Notes under the pieces: model-generated | The model's database searches: none | What the model was told of the DNA's origin: nothing | What the model saw: the letters and a program-made list of their open reading frames with translations, nothing else | Translations under genes and position numbers: made by a program | NCBI GenBank assembly: GCA_025642075.2 | Contig: JAODUO010000961.1 | Location: 165,001 to 229,000 of the forward strand | Length of the DNA: 64,000 bases | From: Ridgeia piscesae | Lineage: Eukaryota; Annelida; Polychaeta; Sabellida; Siboglinidae | Reading direction: 5' to 3' | Part shown: positions 13,073-25,187 of the stretch, piece by piece | How the letters are laid out: every line of letters starts with the position of its first letter | How positions within the stretch are numbered: the first letter of the stretch is position 1

Positions 13073-13311
13073 TCTCTTTGTGCTCGTCACGTTTGTAATT
13101 AGGCTTGCAATCGGCGTTTGAAAGTGACCACCGCAGACTCTTGTCGAACTTTCCGCCGGCGGACACGCCAACTTCGTCATCTCTAACCTTTTTTTCGGCA
13201 GGAATCCTTTCGTGGAAGTATGTGAAAAGTTGCTTACTAACAATCATAGTATATCTATTAGTTATACAGTGCATTAAATTGTTTAATTATGTTTGTTTTA
13301 ATGCGTTTGGC
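13073..13311 (-). pseudogene. THAP-like zinc-finger remnant of the transposase
   Basis: Reading inward from the right terminus, one frame gives LFHILPRKDSCRKK at 13231-13190. Another frame gives STRVCGGHFQ at 13146-13117. In the THAP family the core reads approximately FHRFP.D...R..W, then later S.RVCS.HF. Spacing and order fit a THAP domain broken by a frameshift and stops. The N-terminal C..C pair is not clearly preserved. The left arm lacks this block entirely. THAP domains bind the transposon ends in P and Kolobok elements. Confidence 0.45.
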
Positions 13312-13555
13312 CCGTTTTTGCGAGAGCTATGCTGCGTCGCCTATCGACTGGCGGCTTCCGTGATTGTAGGCAACACGCCAGTCAAACCGGAAAAGGCCCT
13401 AGGCAAGATGGCAGCGCCCTGTGTTGAAAGTAGCTCAGTTTAAAAAAATATTAAAAATATACCGTGACGCTGTGCTTGACAAATTATGGTGACAAGTGCT
13501 GTAAATTATATGTTCTTATGTTTGGGCTGTGGTTGTTCAGCCGCTTCACTCCCCT

Positions 13556-13559
13556 TTAA
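13556..13559. repeat. TTAA target duplication, right copy
   Basis: TTAA directly follows the right terminal repeat and matches 3581-3584. Confidence 0.85.
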
Positions 13560-13613
13560 GTGTGACTGTGTAAACCTTTCTATTCGCGCGCAGAAACATA
13601 GTTTGCAGCATAC

Positions 13614-13835
13614 CATCACATTCGTAGCAATCAGGCGATTTATAACGACACTGCCTCTCTGTTGTGTCAAAGCCCCAATATGCCTTGTCTGGACATGACT
13701 TTACTTCCGTGTGTTCGTCATGACATACTAGGTATTTTCGGCAATCTGTACACAAAGCGTACACCCCATCCTTCGTGTTAGTGCAGTCTTGCAGGCAGAA
13801 TTTTTGGGCAATGGAATGACACATGTACAAACGAT
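13614..13835 (-). CDS. exon: type-2 chitin-binding (peritrophin-A) module
   Basis: A 222-bp exon with acceptor CTGTTTCAG and donor GATG|GTATGC, phase 1-1, 73 full codons. It shows the ChtBD2 pattern: FCLQDC, then DGVYALCTDCRKYLVC, then SCPDKAYWGFD, then a final QC and DC. The DG.Y, C..Y..C and CP....FD signatures are all present. The family binds chitin or related glycans outside the cell (peritrophic membranes, cuticle, mollusc shell matrix, immune lectins). Several Cys residues beyond the usual six flank the core (MCHS at the start, YECD at the end). It is the last module found in this gene. The TTAA transposon begins 54 bp into the following intron. Confidence 0.88.
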
Positions 13836-14173
13836 CTGAAACAGACCAAACATTTAGTTAGATCCATCTATTGCTCTCTGTCGACAACAGCCCTGCAGAG
13901 GTTGTTCAACAGTAAATATAAAACATATATTTATGTACAAAAGTCTGCAGTTGTTGAATACACACTAGATATATGACTTCGCCGTTGTTCGCGTAATTAT
14001 GTCACGGCATAAGTGCTTTGCAGTGGAACAAGACTCTCCAGTGTCACACTCCGCCAGTGACAATTTCTTATCATCATTTGCATGTTCCGCCTAACGCAAG
14101 GATGTCACGAACGTTCGTTGTAATTGATACCGAGAGGTTCACAACACACCGCATGGAGCACGTCGCAACTTAC
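13836..14173. other. intron between EGF9 and the chitin-binding exon
   Basis: Ordinary intron sequence. The downstream acceptor tract reads CTGTTTCAG. No repeat or other gene is seen. Confidence 0.7.
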
Positions 14174-14308
14174 ATTGACACCGCTCTCCTTTGTGGTCGT
14201 TGTCACATATGCAGTGAGTGTCCCATGTCCCATCGTTTTTGTATGGATGACCCTTGAACACGCACGTTCTGTTACTCTGGCACTTTGTCGAACGGCAAGG
14301 ATCGAACG
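14174..14308 (-). CDS. exon: EGF-like module 9 (long loop)
   Basis: A 135-bp exon, acceptor TGGTTTCAG, donor CAAT|GTAAGT, phase 1-1, 44 codons. Six cysteines in EGF order: DPCRSTKCQSNRTC, then HCIC, then GERC. The loop between Cys3 and Cys4 (FKGHPYKNDGTWDTH) is about eight residues longer than in the other EGF modules here, and it diverges most from them. It lies directly before the chitin-binding module. Confidence 0.85.
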
Positions 14309-14747
14309 CTGAAACCAGATGTATCACGCTAATTTTAATCCTAGAGGTTCATCAGCGGTTCAGCATGCCTTCCGTTCTGCATTGTTCTCGTCGCTGACGG
14401 ATTAACAAATAAGCAATAAATGCACGTGCCTAGAACATACAAAGTTAAGCAGCTCACGAAAATACCAGCATTATGTTTGTAGACAGACATTTACGGAAAG
14501 CGAAACCCAGCTAACAAGGCATGAGGTAGTACATTTGTTGAATCCAGACTTACCTTAATTTCGCTGTTACAATTATAACATTTGCCTAAGTTGTATATCA
14601 TAGTGCCTTCTTCAAATACGTTCCGAACTTATTGCGTCAATATACACATTTAGGCCCAACGAGCGACATCGTTTACACCAAAATACGTAGTTATATCCCC
14701 CACGGCTTAATACACGGCCGCAGTGGCGCATACTACGGCAAGTTGAA

Positions 14748-15731
<984 letters not shown>

Positions 15732-15732
<1 letters not shown>

Positions 15733-15933
15733 GAGAGAGCGCGATCAGAACCAGAGGGGGGAGGCTTAGACAGTCTAGGTCTCCAGGCACCCGTCACTTT
15801 CCTAAGCCTTGTTAGTGACAAAGAAATAGATATGTTAACTTCTATGTCACTCTAACAAGACTTAGGAAAGTGACGGGTGCCTGGAGACCTAGACTGTCTA
15901 AGCCCCCCCCCTGGTTCTGATCGCGCTCTCTCT
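15732..15933. repeat. hairpin element with about 90-bp inverted arms
   Basis: Arm 15732-15820 (AGAGAGAGCGCGATCAGAAC onward) and arm 15845-15933 are nearly perfect inverted copies around a 24-bp loop. It abuts the foldback at 14748-15732 without a gap. No coding capacity. Confidence 0.85.
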
Positions 15934-16165
15934 GGTCCTGACACCGGAAGACGGACTGGAGGTGCTGCTGGAGATTGGGGACTTACTTGCATTCCCGTAG
16001 ACCCATTAAAAATCCGGCATAATCATGGACTGCTGGAAGACTCGTATTATTTATAATGCGTGTGAGCACATGCGTACCAATGTATGCCATTTATTTGGTA
16101 ATCCGTAGGCTTACATATGTATGGGAACCAAGTAAATAAAGCCACCAGGAGCAGCTTGTACTTAC

Positions 16166-16276
16166 TTTGACACGCCCGACCATGAAAATTCTTGGGACAT
16201 AAGCACGTGGCCTCGGTCCCCTTTGCTATGCACGTACCACCATATAGGCATTGGAATGTATTACACGGTGACACGT
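16166..16276 (-). CDS. exon: EGF-like module 8
   Basis: A 111-bp exon, acceptor TTGTATCCAG, donor CAAA|GTAAGT, phase 1-1, 36 codons. Cysteines: SPCNTFQCLYGGTC, then ATCLC, ending HGRAC. The YGGTC and FHGRAC signatures are classic EGF. It lacks the ACKSSPC start shared by several upstream EGF modules, so it is probably an older module rather than a recent duplicate. Confidence 0.87.
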
Positions 16277-16619
16277 CTGGATACAAAGAAACACATAAAC
16301 ATACCATTAGCAGGTTTTTGTCCATTGATTATCAACCCGTGATTCTATTCCTCGACTTTATCGACCGTGTATACTATTAAATGTTTCAAAACAGAACCGT
16401 ACATAATTTGAAGATGTATTAGCCATCAAAGTTGTGTCGTTTTTTTGGTGTCAATAATAATTCGTTCAGTTTTATCGACATAAATTTACTTGTTCTATCC
16501 ACAACTAGTTATCAGAGAGGCAGTCAATTAAATTTGACACATATGTATGTCTATCCGATGTATGTCTGCACATAAGTGATGGATTAAGTTGTGCTTTGAT
16601 TAGTAGTGACTTGACTATG

Positions 16620-17110
16620 TGATGTAGTGCATAAGCTAAACAGAATAGGAACAAGGACAGATCCTGTGAAACTCAAAATGCAATATGTTTAGGGTAAGAG
16701 CGTGAACACGATATGTTAATTGTTTGCTATTGGTCTGACAAATACGAACTATACCAGTGACGGGCTTTGACAAAAATCCGAAGGTGTCTAAGGAAGAGTT
16801 GTTGAATAATGACATGATCAAATGTATCAAACGCATCAGAAAGATCTAGCAAGGAAATCACAGTCACAATTTTCTATTATCTATGTTGAATAATACATCA
16901 CTGCTCGTCTTAAGAAGAACCTCCTCAGTTGAATCAAATCGCTTTCATGTAGATTGTAGATCATATGACAATTGGTGGGAATAAATATCTTTATAAAAAC
17001 GATATCCCAATACCTCCAACATCAAGGTAAATATTTAAAGATTGTTATAAGAAGATTAACCAGAGCTTGCTGGAAATCATCAGGAACAATTCCATCCTGT
17101 ACTGACATAT
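16620..17110 (-). mobile_element. LINE fragment, reverse transcriptase fingers/palm
   Basis: On the minus strand, frames joined across stops give STEEVLLKTSSDVLFN, then LDLSDAFDTFDHVII (RT motif A with its F-D), and a SYLSDQ-like stretch. Upstream QDGIVPDDFQQALV resembles the region before RT. No endonuclease and no YADD motif. It is a truncated, multiply broken Jockey/CR1-type copy in an intron, on the same strand as the host gene. Confidence 0.7.
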
Positions 17111-17773
17111 GTAAAACAGTTGTAATAGGAATCAGATATTTGATGCAATGTATTAGTCGAAATGTTTGAAAAGGATAAGACCACACGATTTATTTGGACA
17201 CATTATAATTATAGTACGAACCTCACTAGTAGTTGTTGGTGTAAAACAGTGCTGTGTAAAACAGCGGTTATTCAGTAATATCATAATCAATATCGTTGAT
17301 GTTCGATTGTGGGCAGTATTATCCGTGAAATACAGCACAAAGTAAAAGCGTACTGCATAAAGTATCAATGAAAAGGAATCAGGCAGTACTTGAGATTTGT
17401 CACGATGAAGCGTAGTGTTGTTGGGTGTTGATACTTGGCGAGAGTTTTCGGAATTTGCTGATATGAAATATGTAAAATTGTAAAATATTGCCTTTGACAT
17501 CACATGACTGCATATAATATAGCGGGGTCGATCTATTGGGAAGTTCGTCGCCAATTTCATTCAAAGAATACATACATAAATTTATTATACTGTGTAAATT
17601 GTCTATGCAATTGAAACGACCAATTGCCGATTGTAGCATCCGTGAGAAAACAGAGATACGTCACCGTCATATACTGAAAATAATTGTCGACTGCATGAAA
17701 CCACGATGTAACTAGCCATTACACCTTTCTCAAAAGTAGCATGCTGTTATTTTGTAATCAATGAAATACTCAC

Positions 17774-17884
17774 CATCGCAGTTCTTTCCCACGTATTTAA
17801 CTGTGCACGTGCACCTATAATCTCCTGCCACTTCAGTGCATGTACCCCCATGCACGCATGGACTGCTCATGCATGCGTGATATT
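17774..17884 (-). CDS. exon: EGF-like module 7
   Basis: A 111-bp exon, acceptor TTGTAG, donor GATG|GTGAGT, phase 1-1, 36 codons. Cysteines: HACMSSPCVHGGTC, then YRCTC, ending VGKNCD. It shares intron sequence downstream of the donor (AGCATGCTGTTATTTTGTA) with EGF3 at 32.07 kb, which shows common descent with the duplicated EGF cluster. Confidence 0.9.
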
Positions 17885-17987
17885 CTACAACACGTATAAA
17901 TTATTAACTTTATCTAATTATTTAGCACAGCAAATAATGTTATAGTAGAGTAGTGTGGTTTTATTTTGTGTTCAATTAGAAACTCAC

Positions 17988-18089
17988 TTTCGCAGTTCAC
18001 TCCCTCGGAATTACGAGTGCATGTGCAAATATAACCTCCAGCTGTTTCAGTGCATGTAGCCCCATTCATACAGGGACTGGACAGGCATT
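17988..18089 (-). CDS. exon: EGF-like module 6
   Basis: A 102-bp exon, acceptor TTGTTGTAG, donor GAAA|GTGAGT, phase 1-1, 33 codons. Cysteines: CLSSPCMNGATC, then YICTC, ending EGVNCE. It is shorter at the start than its neighbours because the residues before the first Cys are missing. It follows kringle B and is separated from EGF7 by a short intron of about 100 bp. Confidence 0.9.
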
Positions 18090-18294
18090 CTACAACAAGA
18101 ATTATTGTTTGTTCATATTGAATCCTGCCACCACCACCACACACACTTACGGAACAAATATGAGCAAAACTATAATTATACTTAGGTTACTAGAAATATA
18201 ATTTGTTTATAGTATATTTACATTTTCAATATCTGTTTTCTAAATATATACATGATATTCTCATGACACAATCGTCACGCTTGCAACAGTCGCT

Positions 18295-18430
18295 GAATAT
18301 ATATATATATATATACTTATATATGTATCTATATATATATATATATACATATATGTATCTATATATATGTAAGTACATAAATATATATATGCTTGAGTAT
18401 TCCAAAGCAATTTTAATTAGGTTAGTTAGC

Positions 18431-18475
<45 letters not shown>
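18295..18475. repeat. AT-rich microsatellite cluster
   Basis: (AT)n tracts at about 18295-18390 and 18434-18475 in the intron between kringle B and EGF6. Tyr/Ile-rich frames here are artefacts. Confidence 0.9.
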
Positions 18476-18479
<4 letters not shown>

Positions 18480-18548
18480 TAACAACGTCAGAGGATAACA
18501 GTGCGTTTGTCTCAAAATAAGTATATCTAAAATTAGTTGCAAACTTAC

Positions 18549-18705
18549 CTTTACCTTTACAGTAAGGTATCTTACAATATTCCCAACGCTTTTTAGGATT
18601 TGTTGTGAAGCACCAAGGTGCTGTCTTTCTGCTGCACTCGCCATAGCCCTGTAAGTTACGGCAGTAATTGCCTCGTTCTTCAGGGTTGCAGCTGTGATTT
18701 TGTGG
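18549..18705 (-). CDS. exon: kringle B, C-terminal half
   Basis: Acceptor CCGTAG, phase 0 in; best donor AAAG|GTAAGT at 18548, phase 1 out, 52 codons. An in-frame alternative donor (G|GTAAAG) six bases earlier would remove two residues. Kringle signatures: GNYCRNL, then APWCFTTNP, then [10 protein letters not shown]. An extra Cys pair, HSC and GEC, occurs before and after the NYCRN motif. Kringles are disulphide-bonded protein- or ligand-binding folds of secreted proteases and receptors. It joins in phase to the exon at 19516-19625. Confidence 0.92.
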
Positions 18706-19515
18706 CTACGGAATGGAAATATTTAATTATATGAGTGTCCGGTGCAAAATACATTGATTTTGTAGTGTGTGTATGCTCTTGGTGGCATATCTATTCGTTC
18801 TACTAGTCAGATTCGTTACGTATATTTTTGGATTTTGTTAGATTTATAAACCTATGCATTCGCTTAAACCTTACAACATTCTAAAATTGAATACCAATGT
18901 AAATGAAAATAAACGCATATATGACGGCCATCTTCGGTTTTTAACATGGCGAACTATATTTCATCATGTGTAAGCTACACTACGTATTCAGAATGTAGCC
19001 AACAACTACATCAGTCATTACAGCTTAATATCAAAAAGTCTGCTTTAGCTATCTAATGCATGCAATTCAGTCATAGCATGTACTTCTTTCATAAACTTGT
19101 CATTTCGTTAACTATGCCTTGAAATCACATTTAATTGAGATTTATTCGACAGTAGTATCTGTTTCAGTCATTGATAATTTGATGAGGCGTGCATTATGAA
19201 TCAAAGCATGTTGTCTTGTTTTCGTTTCGCTGTAACTCCAGTTCCGCAATGATTAGATGCAATTAAACCATGTATAGTATTCAAAGTATTTAATATTTAT
19301 TTGTAGATTCAATTTAACACAATATGCTAATGTGTTCCTCTACATAGTATATTTATATGCATTATTATAACATAGGTACCAACATAAATGGATAACTACT
19401 TCTTATGCACATATATAATATTATATATGTATTCGCTGTTGTGAAACCTTAAGTAAAGTTTGACAGAATGATTCGAAAGTCAGTAAAGTGCATGTTTACT
19501 CAGACGTCTGCTTAC

Positions 19516-19625
19516 ACTGGTTGTAGACCAATGTTGGCATTGTTTGCCGGATTCAGTTCGGTCTTTGAAACCTTCGTAGTCATGTCCGTCTACGGTGGTG
19601 AGACAGTTCAGCGGAGTTTCATAAT
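19516..19625 (-). CDS. exon: kringle B, N-terminal half
   Basis: A 110-bp exon, acceptor TTGCAG, donor AGT|GTAAGC, phase 1 in and phase 0 out, 36 codons. It holds the kringle start: NCLTTVDGHDYEGF, then RTESGKQCQHW. The first and second kringle cysteines and the conserved Trp are present. It is completed by 18549-18705, about 0.8 kb downstream. Confidence 0.9.
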
Positions 19626-19809
19626 CTGCAATCATAATGATATTACATTTATCGTCAACATAATATATCTAAGCCACTAGATATTGTATTCGCCTTGCAT
19701 GAAGACGCACAGGTACTTAATGATTTACTCTACTGTTTACTCTGTCAGCCAATTTTTTATTTCGAAATCCAGCTGTATTTCAGGTTCATCAAAAGCCAAT
19801 TGCATTCCT

Positions 19810-19819
19810 TTGTGTGTGT

Positions 19820-19866
<47 letters not shown>
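19810..19866. repeat. (GT)n microsatellite
   Basis: About 55 bp of GT dinucleotides in the intron between kringle A and kringle B. Confidence 0.95.
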
Positions 19867-19867
<1 letters not shown>

Positions 19868-20635
19868 TGCGCGCGCGAGCGTGCTTGTGTGTGTGACCTA
19901 CATGCATATATAAGAATGGAAGAAAACAACGAAGTTAGAGCAGATAATATCGGGATTGGGACATTCCTATTTTGATAATTCCATTGTAGCACTTCACATT
20001 TCACAATCATTCTTGTTGTGGTACTGCTGAAGTCCAAGGTGCATTCTGGTTTGCACCTGCCACCTGACTCCACTACGGACGTTGTTACTGCAACGGTCTT
20101 GGAATAAGATATATAACGACGCAGTCTGATGCTAGCAGGCGTTAACAATGCGCGCTGAGCTAACTACTTTTTGAGCTTGTTTGAAGAAGTACCGCCGTAT
20201 GAATGGGTGATACAATTAACTACTTTCGAATATACCTTTGTAATATGGCCACTGATTTTGAATATCATTTACCTTCTAGTTGTTCTTGTCGCCAGCATGC
20301 TAGATCATTTATCATGGGGAATGCGAATTAATGTTAACCGTTTCTCATTGATTAATTAACATATACCAGTAACAACTGAAACATCCTGTCACAACAGGTT
20401 CCACTGTCTGTGTATCCACCTGTTGTTTATAAAGGAATATGACTGTGTGGAAAACGAAAAGATTTGAATAAAACTGTGAAAAATAAAATAAACTGAACTA
20501 AACACATCCACAATTTTATAGATTTGCGAGAACGAAGTAGTTGCTAGATTTGTGAAAATAGTCCACACCACCGAATAACAATGGCTTGCAAACATATTTC
20601 ATATAGAATGTATTGAGCAGTGATAATCAACTCAC

Positions 20636-20795
20636 CAGGACACAGCGGTATGTTGCAGTACCGCCAGGTATCGTATGTATCTTGTAAGTAGCACCAAGGC
20701 TTATCTTGTTCGCAGTACTCTGGATGGCTAAATCTGCCTGCCGGGTTACGACAATAGTGGCCTGGACCACCATCGGGACATCTGTTTGTCTTCGG
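20636..20795 (-). CDS. exon: kringle A, C-terminal half
   Basis: Acceptor TTCTGTCAG, donor CCTG|GTGAGT, phase 0 in and phase 1 out, 53 codons. Signatures: GHYCRNPAGR, then KPWCYLQDT, then WRYCNIPLC. The extra Cys pair is again present (NRC upstream of HYCRNP, EYC upstream of PWC). Its N-terminal half lies more than 5 kb upstream at 26148-26251; the intron holds transposon debris. Confidence 0.92.
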
Positions 20796-21443
20796 CTGAC
20801 AGAAGGAAATATGTAGACATATAAATGCACTGGCGCCATAGAATGTATTATGTTATAGCATTTAATTTCGTCGTATTTTGAAAACATTTTAAATTGTAGT
20901 CATGAATTGTTTTGCTAATTCAGATTTTGATGTGCAAAGCATACTGTGTAACGGTGGCTTTTTGGGTTGTTTTAATTTGGCTGTAACTCGATTTGGGCAA
21001 TGACTGGATACAGTAAATATTATTGATTTAATAGGAATGTAGGAAAAGTTATTCTTGTTTGATGGCCATATGTGTCAGGAAGACAATACCCTTAAACAAC
21101 ATCGGTGAATAATTCGCGTAACCGTTCCTTCATACAGTTCACTCAGCTGTTCGAGTGATTATCTGGCTGTAGACAGCTGTGGATATTTGAACGCGTATTC
21201 TTCGTGCATTAATTACCTTTTCAACTAGTAAAATTGTCTTACTCGTGATACATATGACCAATAAATAAAACTGTGGCCAAAGCGATCTGACAATATCACC
21301 AACAATGTGTTGATTCCTCACCCATATATTTAATAATTGTTAATATATTTCCGGGCTGATGCAACATCTGAATTAACTCCTCTCTTTTTCTGTTGTAATA
21401 ACGACTACAGTCCATAGGACACAGATATGCCATTATCATCATC

Positions 21444-22390
21444 TTGTACAAGAAACAAAGCAAAGGAAACGACTGTAATGCTCATTGCCACATTTTTGTC
21501 GTCAGAAAACTAGGCAAGGCATTTGCCCGAGTTGCGTTGCTCTGCATGCAGTGTAGTTTCAGTGCAGTCCAATCCATAGAGCAAGTGCTCTTTACATTAG
21601 GCCAGCTGCAAGAGAAATATCGCGAGCAGCAACAGCTACCTTTCATCCATTACAAGGGCGGCATTTGTCAGGCTTTCCCCAGTGATTAATGATTTAATGT
21701 AGCTCGGACAATTATTGGCAACTTCTCCCCGATCCTTCGATTGGCATTAGCAAACTCAGTCTATCTGCACACCAGAATGGATGTCAAACTTTTCAACATT
21801 GCACTCCAAGAGCAACGTCCCAGGTAAGAGGTCCTGATCCTGGAGATGTTCTGGTATTGATTGCTGCACTGGCGTCCCAAGCGGAGGCCCACTTAATGAC
21901 CTTGGTGGATCGGCTGTGTCATGCGTGGAAAAGACGGACGTCATGGCCCAGGGTACATACTCCATTCCGTCCGTTGTCATACATTGGCATAACCTTGAAA
22001 TGGTCTACGTATTTTACCTTGTATCCTCGATATCATTATCACTGTCCCTTAAACAGAAGTGACCGTAGGGGTTTTCAATTTCACTCAACCATTCTTCCAA
22101 ATCCCTGACAAGTTTGTTAAGCTTGCGGTACAGTTGTTCGCAAGAAAATCTAACTTTTACATCGATCTGAAATACGGCGCCACGCACTTTCTGTGCCTCT
22201 TCATCCGTTCATTAATAGATTCGTTGCCTCAGTGTGTACCCCACCCTGCATGATCACGAACATCTTCATACCAGTTTCAACGGTACCGTTTTAGCCGGAG
22301 TGTACAACAGCCGGTCAATGATAATGAACTTGTTGAGAATATTCTTAACGTCGAATACTGTCTTGATGTATGACGAATAAACAACGACGA
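21444..22390 (-). pseudogene. decayed coding region of unknown family
   Basis: Minus-strand frames broken by stops read IKTVFDVKNILNKFIIIDR, then EQLYRKLNKLVRDLEEWLSE, then a stretch through 21756-21980. Composition is more coding-like (higher GC, charged helices) than the surrounding intron. I do not recognise a domain. It is probably an old transposon or retrocopied gene fragment. Confidence 0.35.
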
Positions 22391-23984
22391 AGAGTCATCG
22401 AGAAAAGCGGCAACAAATGCTACAGACATGTAAAACTGTTTTATGACATTCTAACAGCACATTCCAGGTAAATGGCATGGTATGCAGCCAACACACCTCT
22501 TACTTCAGTTCAGGTAATCTAGCCTTCTTTGTGTTGGCATCGGTTTTGTATGGTGTTTTAGCAGTGACGTTAGTAGACGTCGTTTATACAACAGTGGGAA
22601 TTTTGTTTATGATGAACATCTGTTGGCAATCGCGAGCAACAATGGAAATGTTGAAGAGATTTTTAATTCACAATGCGGCAGTCGTCCTGTGATACATATC
22701 ATGACATCAGCCACGTATATCTTATATTATCTTATCTGTAATTTATTTCATGATTGTTTAGTGTACTAGTAAAATTCCAGTTCTGTGGCACGATCATTGG
22801 GATGATGTGATCATCGTTTGATGGTCAATACAATTCTATTATAATATTGTCCCACTGTACTGAGAATTAATCAATTCATTTGCAGCTGACAACAATCGCT
22901 TCATACGATGCAATAGCTATACTATATGGCTCCATAACACGTATTATATCAAGGGCCCACGGTCGTATGACATTAATATTCGCAGATGGAACATTGTAGC
23001 AGCGAACTGTCATTTTCTTTTCTATTTTTGATGGTGACTTCTCCAACATACACCGACAATGGTGGCTCTCGCTATGGGCTCCGTTTCAAAGGAAATTAAA
23101 TTAAGTTATTTAACATTAACAACTGACCAATTGCTATTTAATAATACTATTACTATTATGTATACATGTGACATATTCTTGAAGTATAAAATATTGGCAC
23201 TGGCGGATATAGTATATACCAAAGCGGTGCTAATGTGGTCATATCAGTGAAGGTAACAAATTACGTATTTGAGATCGAAAACCGATTATCTACATTACGA
23301 GGTCATCTTAATTGGTCTCTAAGTGACGTCGTAGTTATATTTACATTGTCTATACACGTCTGTCATCGAAACAATGGCTGACTTGGATGATGGAAACAAG
23401 ACGTGAAGTATTCGCAGTCGTTACTCTGGTAAATCTACAATTATTACTATTACAGTACAATACTCTGTGATATAGTTTTTGGGGTATGAACAACATTTGT
23501 TTTAACAACCGCCAGGTCAATGATGGTCAAACGCAAACTGTTTGATTAAACTGAAATTCCTATCTACATATATGTATCTTCATTAAACATATATTAACTA
23601 TAGGTGGCATAGTTCTTAAGATATAGTGCGACTAGTTTTGAAAAAAGCCATCTTGGACAAATAGCAGATCTGAATGTCTGTCACGGTCAACAAGTAATAT
23701 ATTTAAAATATCTACCCCAGAAAACTCAGTTTGCCAAAACAGTATAGTAATTCTGATTTGCGTTGCTTTAAAAGTATGGAAAATTTCAATTTAAAAAAAG
23801 TGACAATTAAGGGTGATTAATGTCAAATATTAATTATTTTTAAAATGGCGGATATGAATGCCAGACATGGTCAAATATACAATATTTGAAATCGGTATCT
23901 CCCAAAGTGAGATTGCGAGTCATGTATGAAAAACTAACGTAGGGGCATGGCTGGGGAGATCTAGGATTAGAGAAAGGTTTAATT

Positions 23985-24180
23985 AAGATTGATTAAGATT
24001 AGATTGGGTTAGTTATAGTGTTATGATTAGGGTTAGTTTTAGGGCAAACAAGGTTAGATACTGTTAGTCAGGGTTACGGCTAGTCAAGGTTAATTAATGT
24101 TAGCTAGGGTTAGTTAGCATTACTAAGGGTTACTAAAATTAGGATTAGTTAGCGTTAGCTGGGGTTAGCATTAGGAGGCG
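23985..24180. repeat. degenerate GGTTAG-type tract
   Basis: Many imperfect GGTTAG/GGGTTAG hexamers are spread over about 190 bp (for example GATTAGGGTTAG, GCTAGGGTTAGTTAGC). It resembles a decayed interstitial telomere-type repeat, but few units are exact. Confidence 0.6.
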
Positions 24181-25187
24181 TGCTTAATTCATATATGGAC
24201 AGCAAAGGCCCCCTCGGAAACGTATATACTGAGACCATGATTATGGTTCTATGTGTAACAGTACCTGAGACATGAAGATTCCGATTTCAGGTGGCGGCCA
24301 TTATTACTGTTGTTCAAATTGGTGGGAACATCAACATTCCAAATAGCTTCCGTTAATTTGTGAAATGGTATGATTTTAAAGTCATTTAATGTGGCAAATA
24401 TCATCCTTTTGCATTCCTTTCCCCTGAATATGTAGGCTTAGACATAAAAATCAAACGTCTAGGTGGTTTAGCTGCAGAAACATTGAGAAATATAGGTCTT
24501 TCGGGGCCACCATCGGAGACAGCCGCCATATATGGTTTAAGCAAAACAGTGGTTTACTGTTTTTCATACCTTTTCAAAAAAACATCATAGTTTTACAAAT
24601 CTCCAAAAGAAAAAGAACAAAAATACAAGACGAACCTCCCTACACGCACAGTTATGTTGTTGTTATGTTGTCAGTGTAATAAGTTATTAATAAAACACAT
24701 ATGATTAAACGATAACATGTAATTGCATAATTATCTTAAAAGGAATAATATGAATTGAGTCCATTAAAATCGTTTGATAATTTCATCAACGAATCCCGTT
24801 AATACAAATAAAAAACCTACACAATATTCTGGTTTACTAACAAAATATGAAAGTCAACTATCAGAGCAGAAGGCACAAGCTAGCCCTAACCGATATACCC
24901 ACTCAAATGAATAGCCAAACGACCCATCAGACTAATTAAAAAAACTATAAGTTTCGTCGTGGGGAGCATATTACAATATTTAACAGAAACGTTTCAGAGG
25001 ACGCATCAGATTAGCGTTGGAGTATTGTGTGTCTTTCTGAGGGACAGCGGCAAAAACAATTTCCATAGATCACACAGACACATACCTTGGAAACACTCAC
25101 TGGGCTAAATTGCATAGAAGAAAGAAGAAATATACTACGTTCTGTTCATGTAATCTGCTAAACTGAAGCGAATGGAATAAAATACCC

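Larger units (their letters stand above)
3585..13555. mobile_element. 10-kb palindromic DNA transposon with TTAA target (Kolobok-like)
   Basis: The termini are inverted copies beginning AGGGGGAGTGAAGCGGCTG on the left and AGGGGAGTGAAGCGGCTG on the right, each directly next to TTAA. The two arms (about 3585-7450 and 9345-13555) are inverted copies of each other over about 4 kb and enclose a loop of about 1.9 kb. TTAA targets are known for the piggyBac and Kolobok superfamilies. A broken THAP-like zinc-finger remnant near the right end favours Kolobok, whose transposases carry THAP domains. No intact transposase is visible. The element lies 54 bp beyond the donor of the chitin-binding exon. The superfamily is an inference; the element borders are directly visible. 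Confidence 0.85.
9345..13555 (-). repeat. right arm of the giant inverted repeat
   Basis: This is the inverted counterpart of 3585-7450. It is longer, mainly because it keeps a block at about 13073-13311 that the left arm has lost, with smaller indels such as the extra sequence around 12225-12310. The arms are similar enough to pair over kilobases. Confidence 0.9.

Noticed and set aside
3585..13555. piggyBac as superfamily
   Set aside because: TTAA fits, but no piggyBac-type transposase is visible and the THAP-like remnant points to Kolobok. Not fully excluded.
19789..20148. 119-residue minus frame with RCKPECTLDFSS
   Set aside because: It runs into a CA microsatellite and lacks module-type Cys spacing and splice borders.
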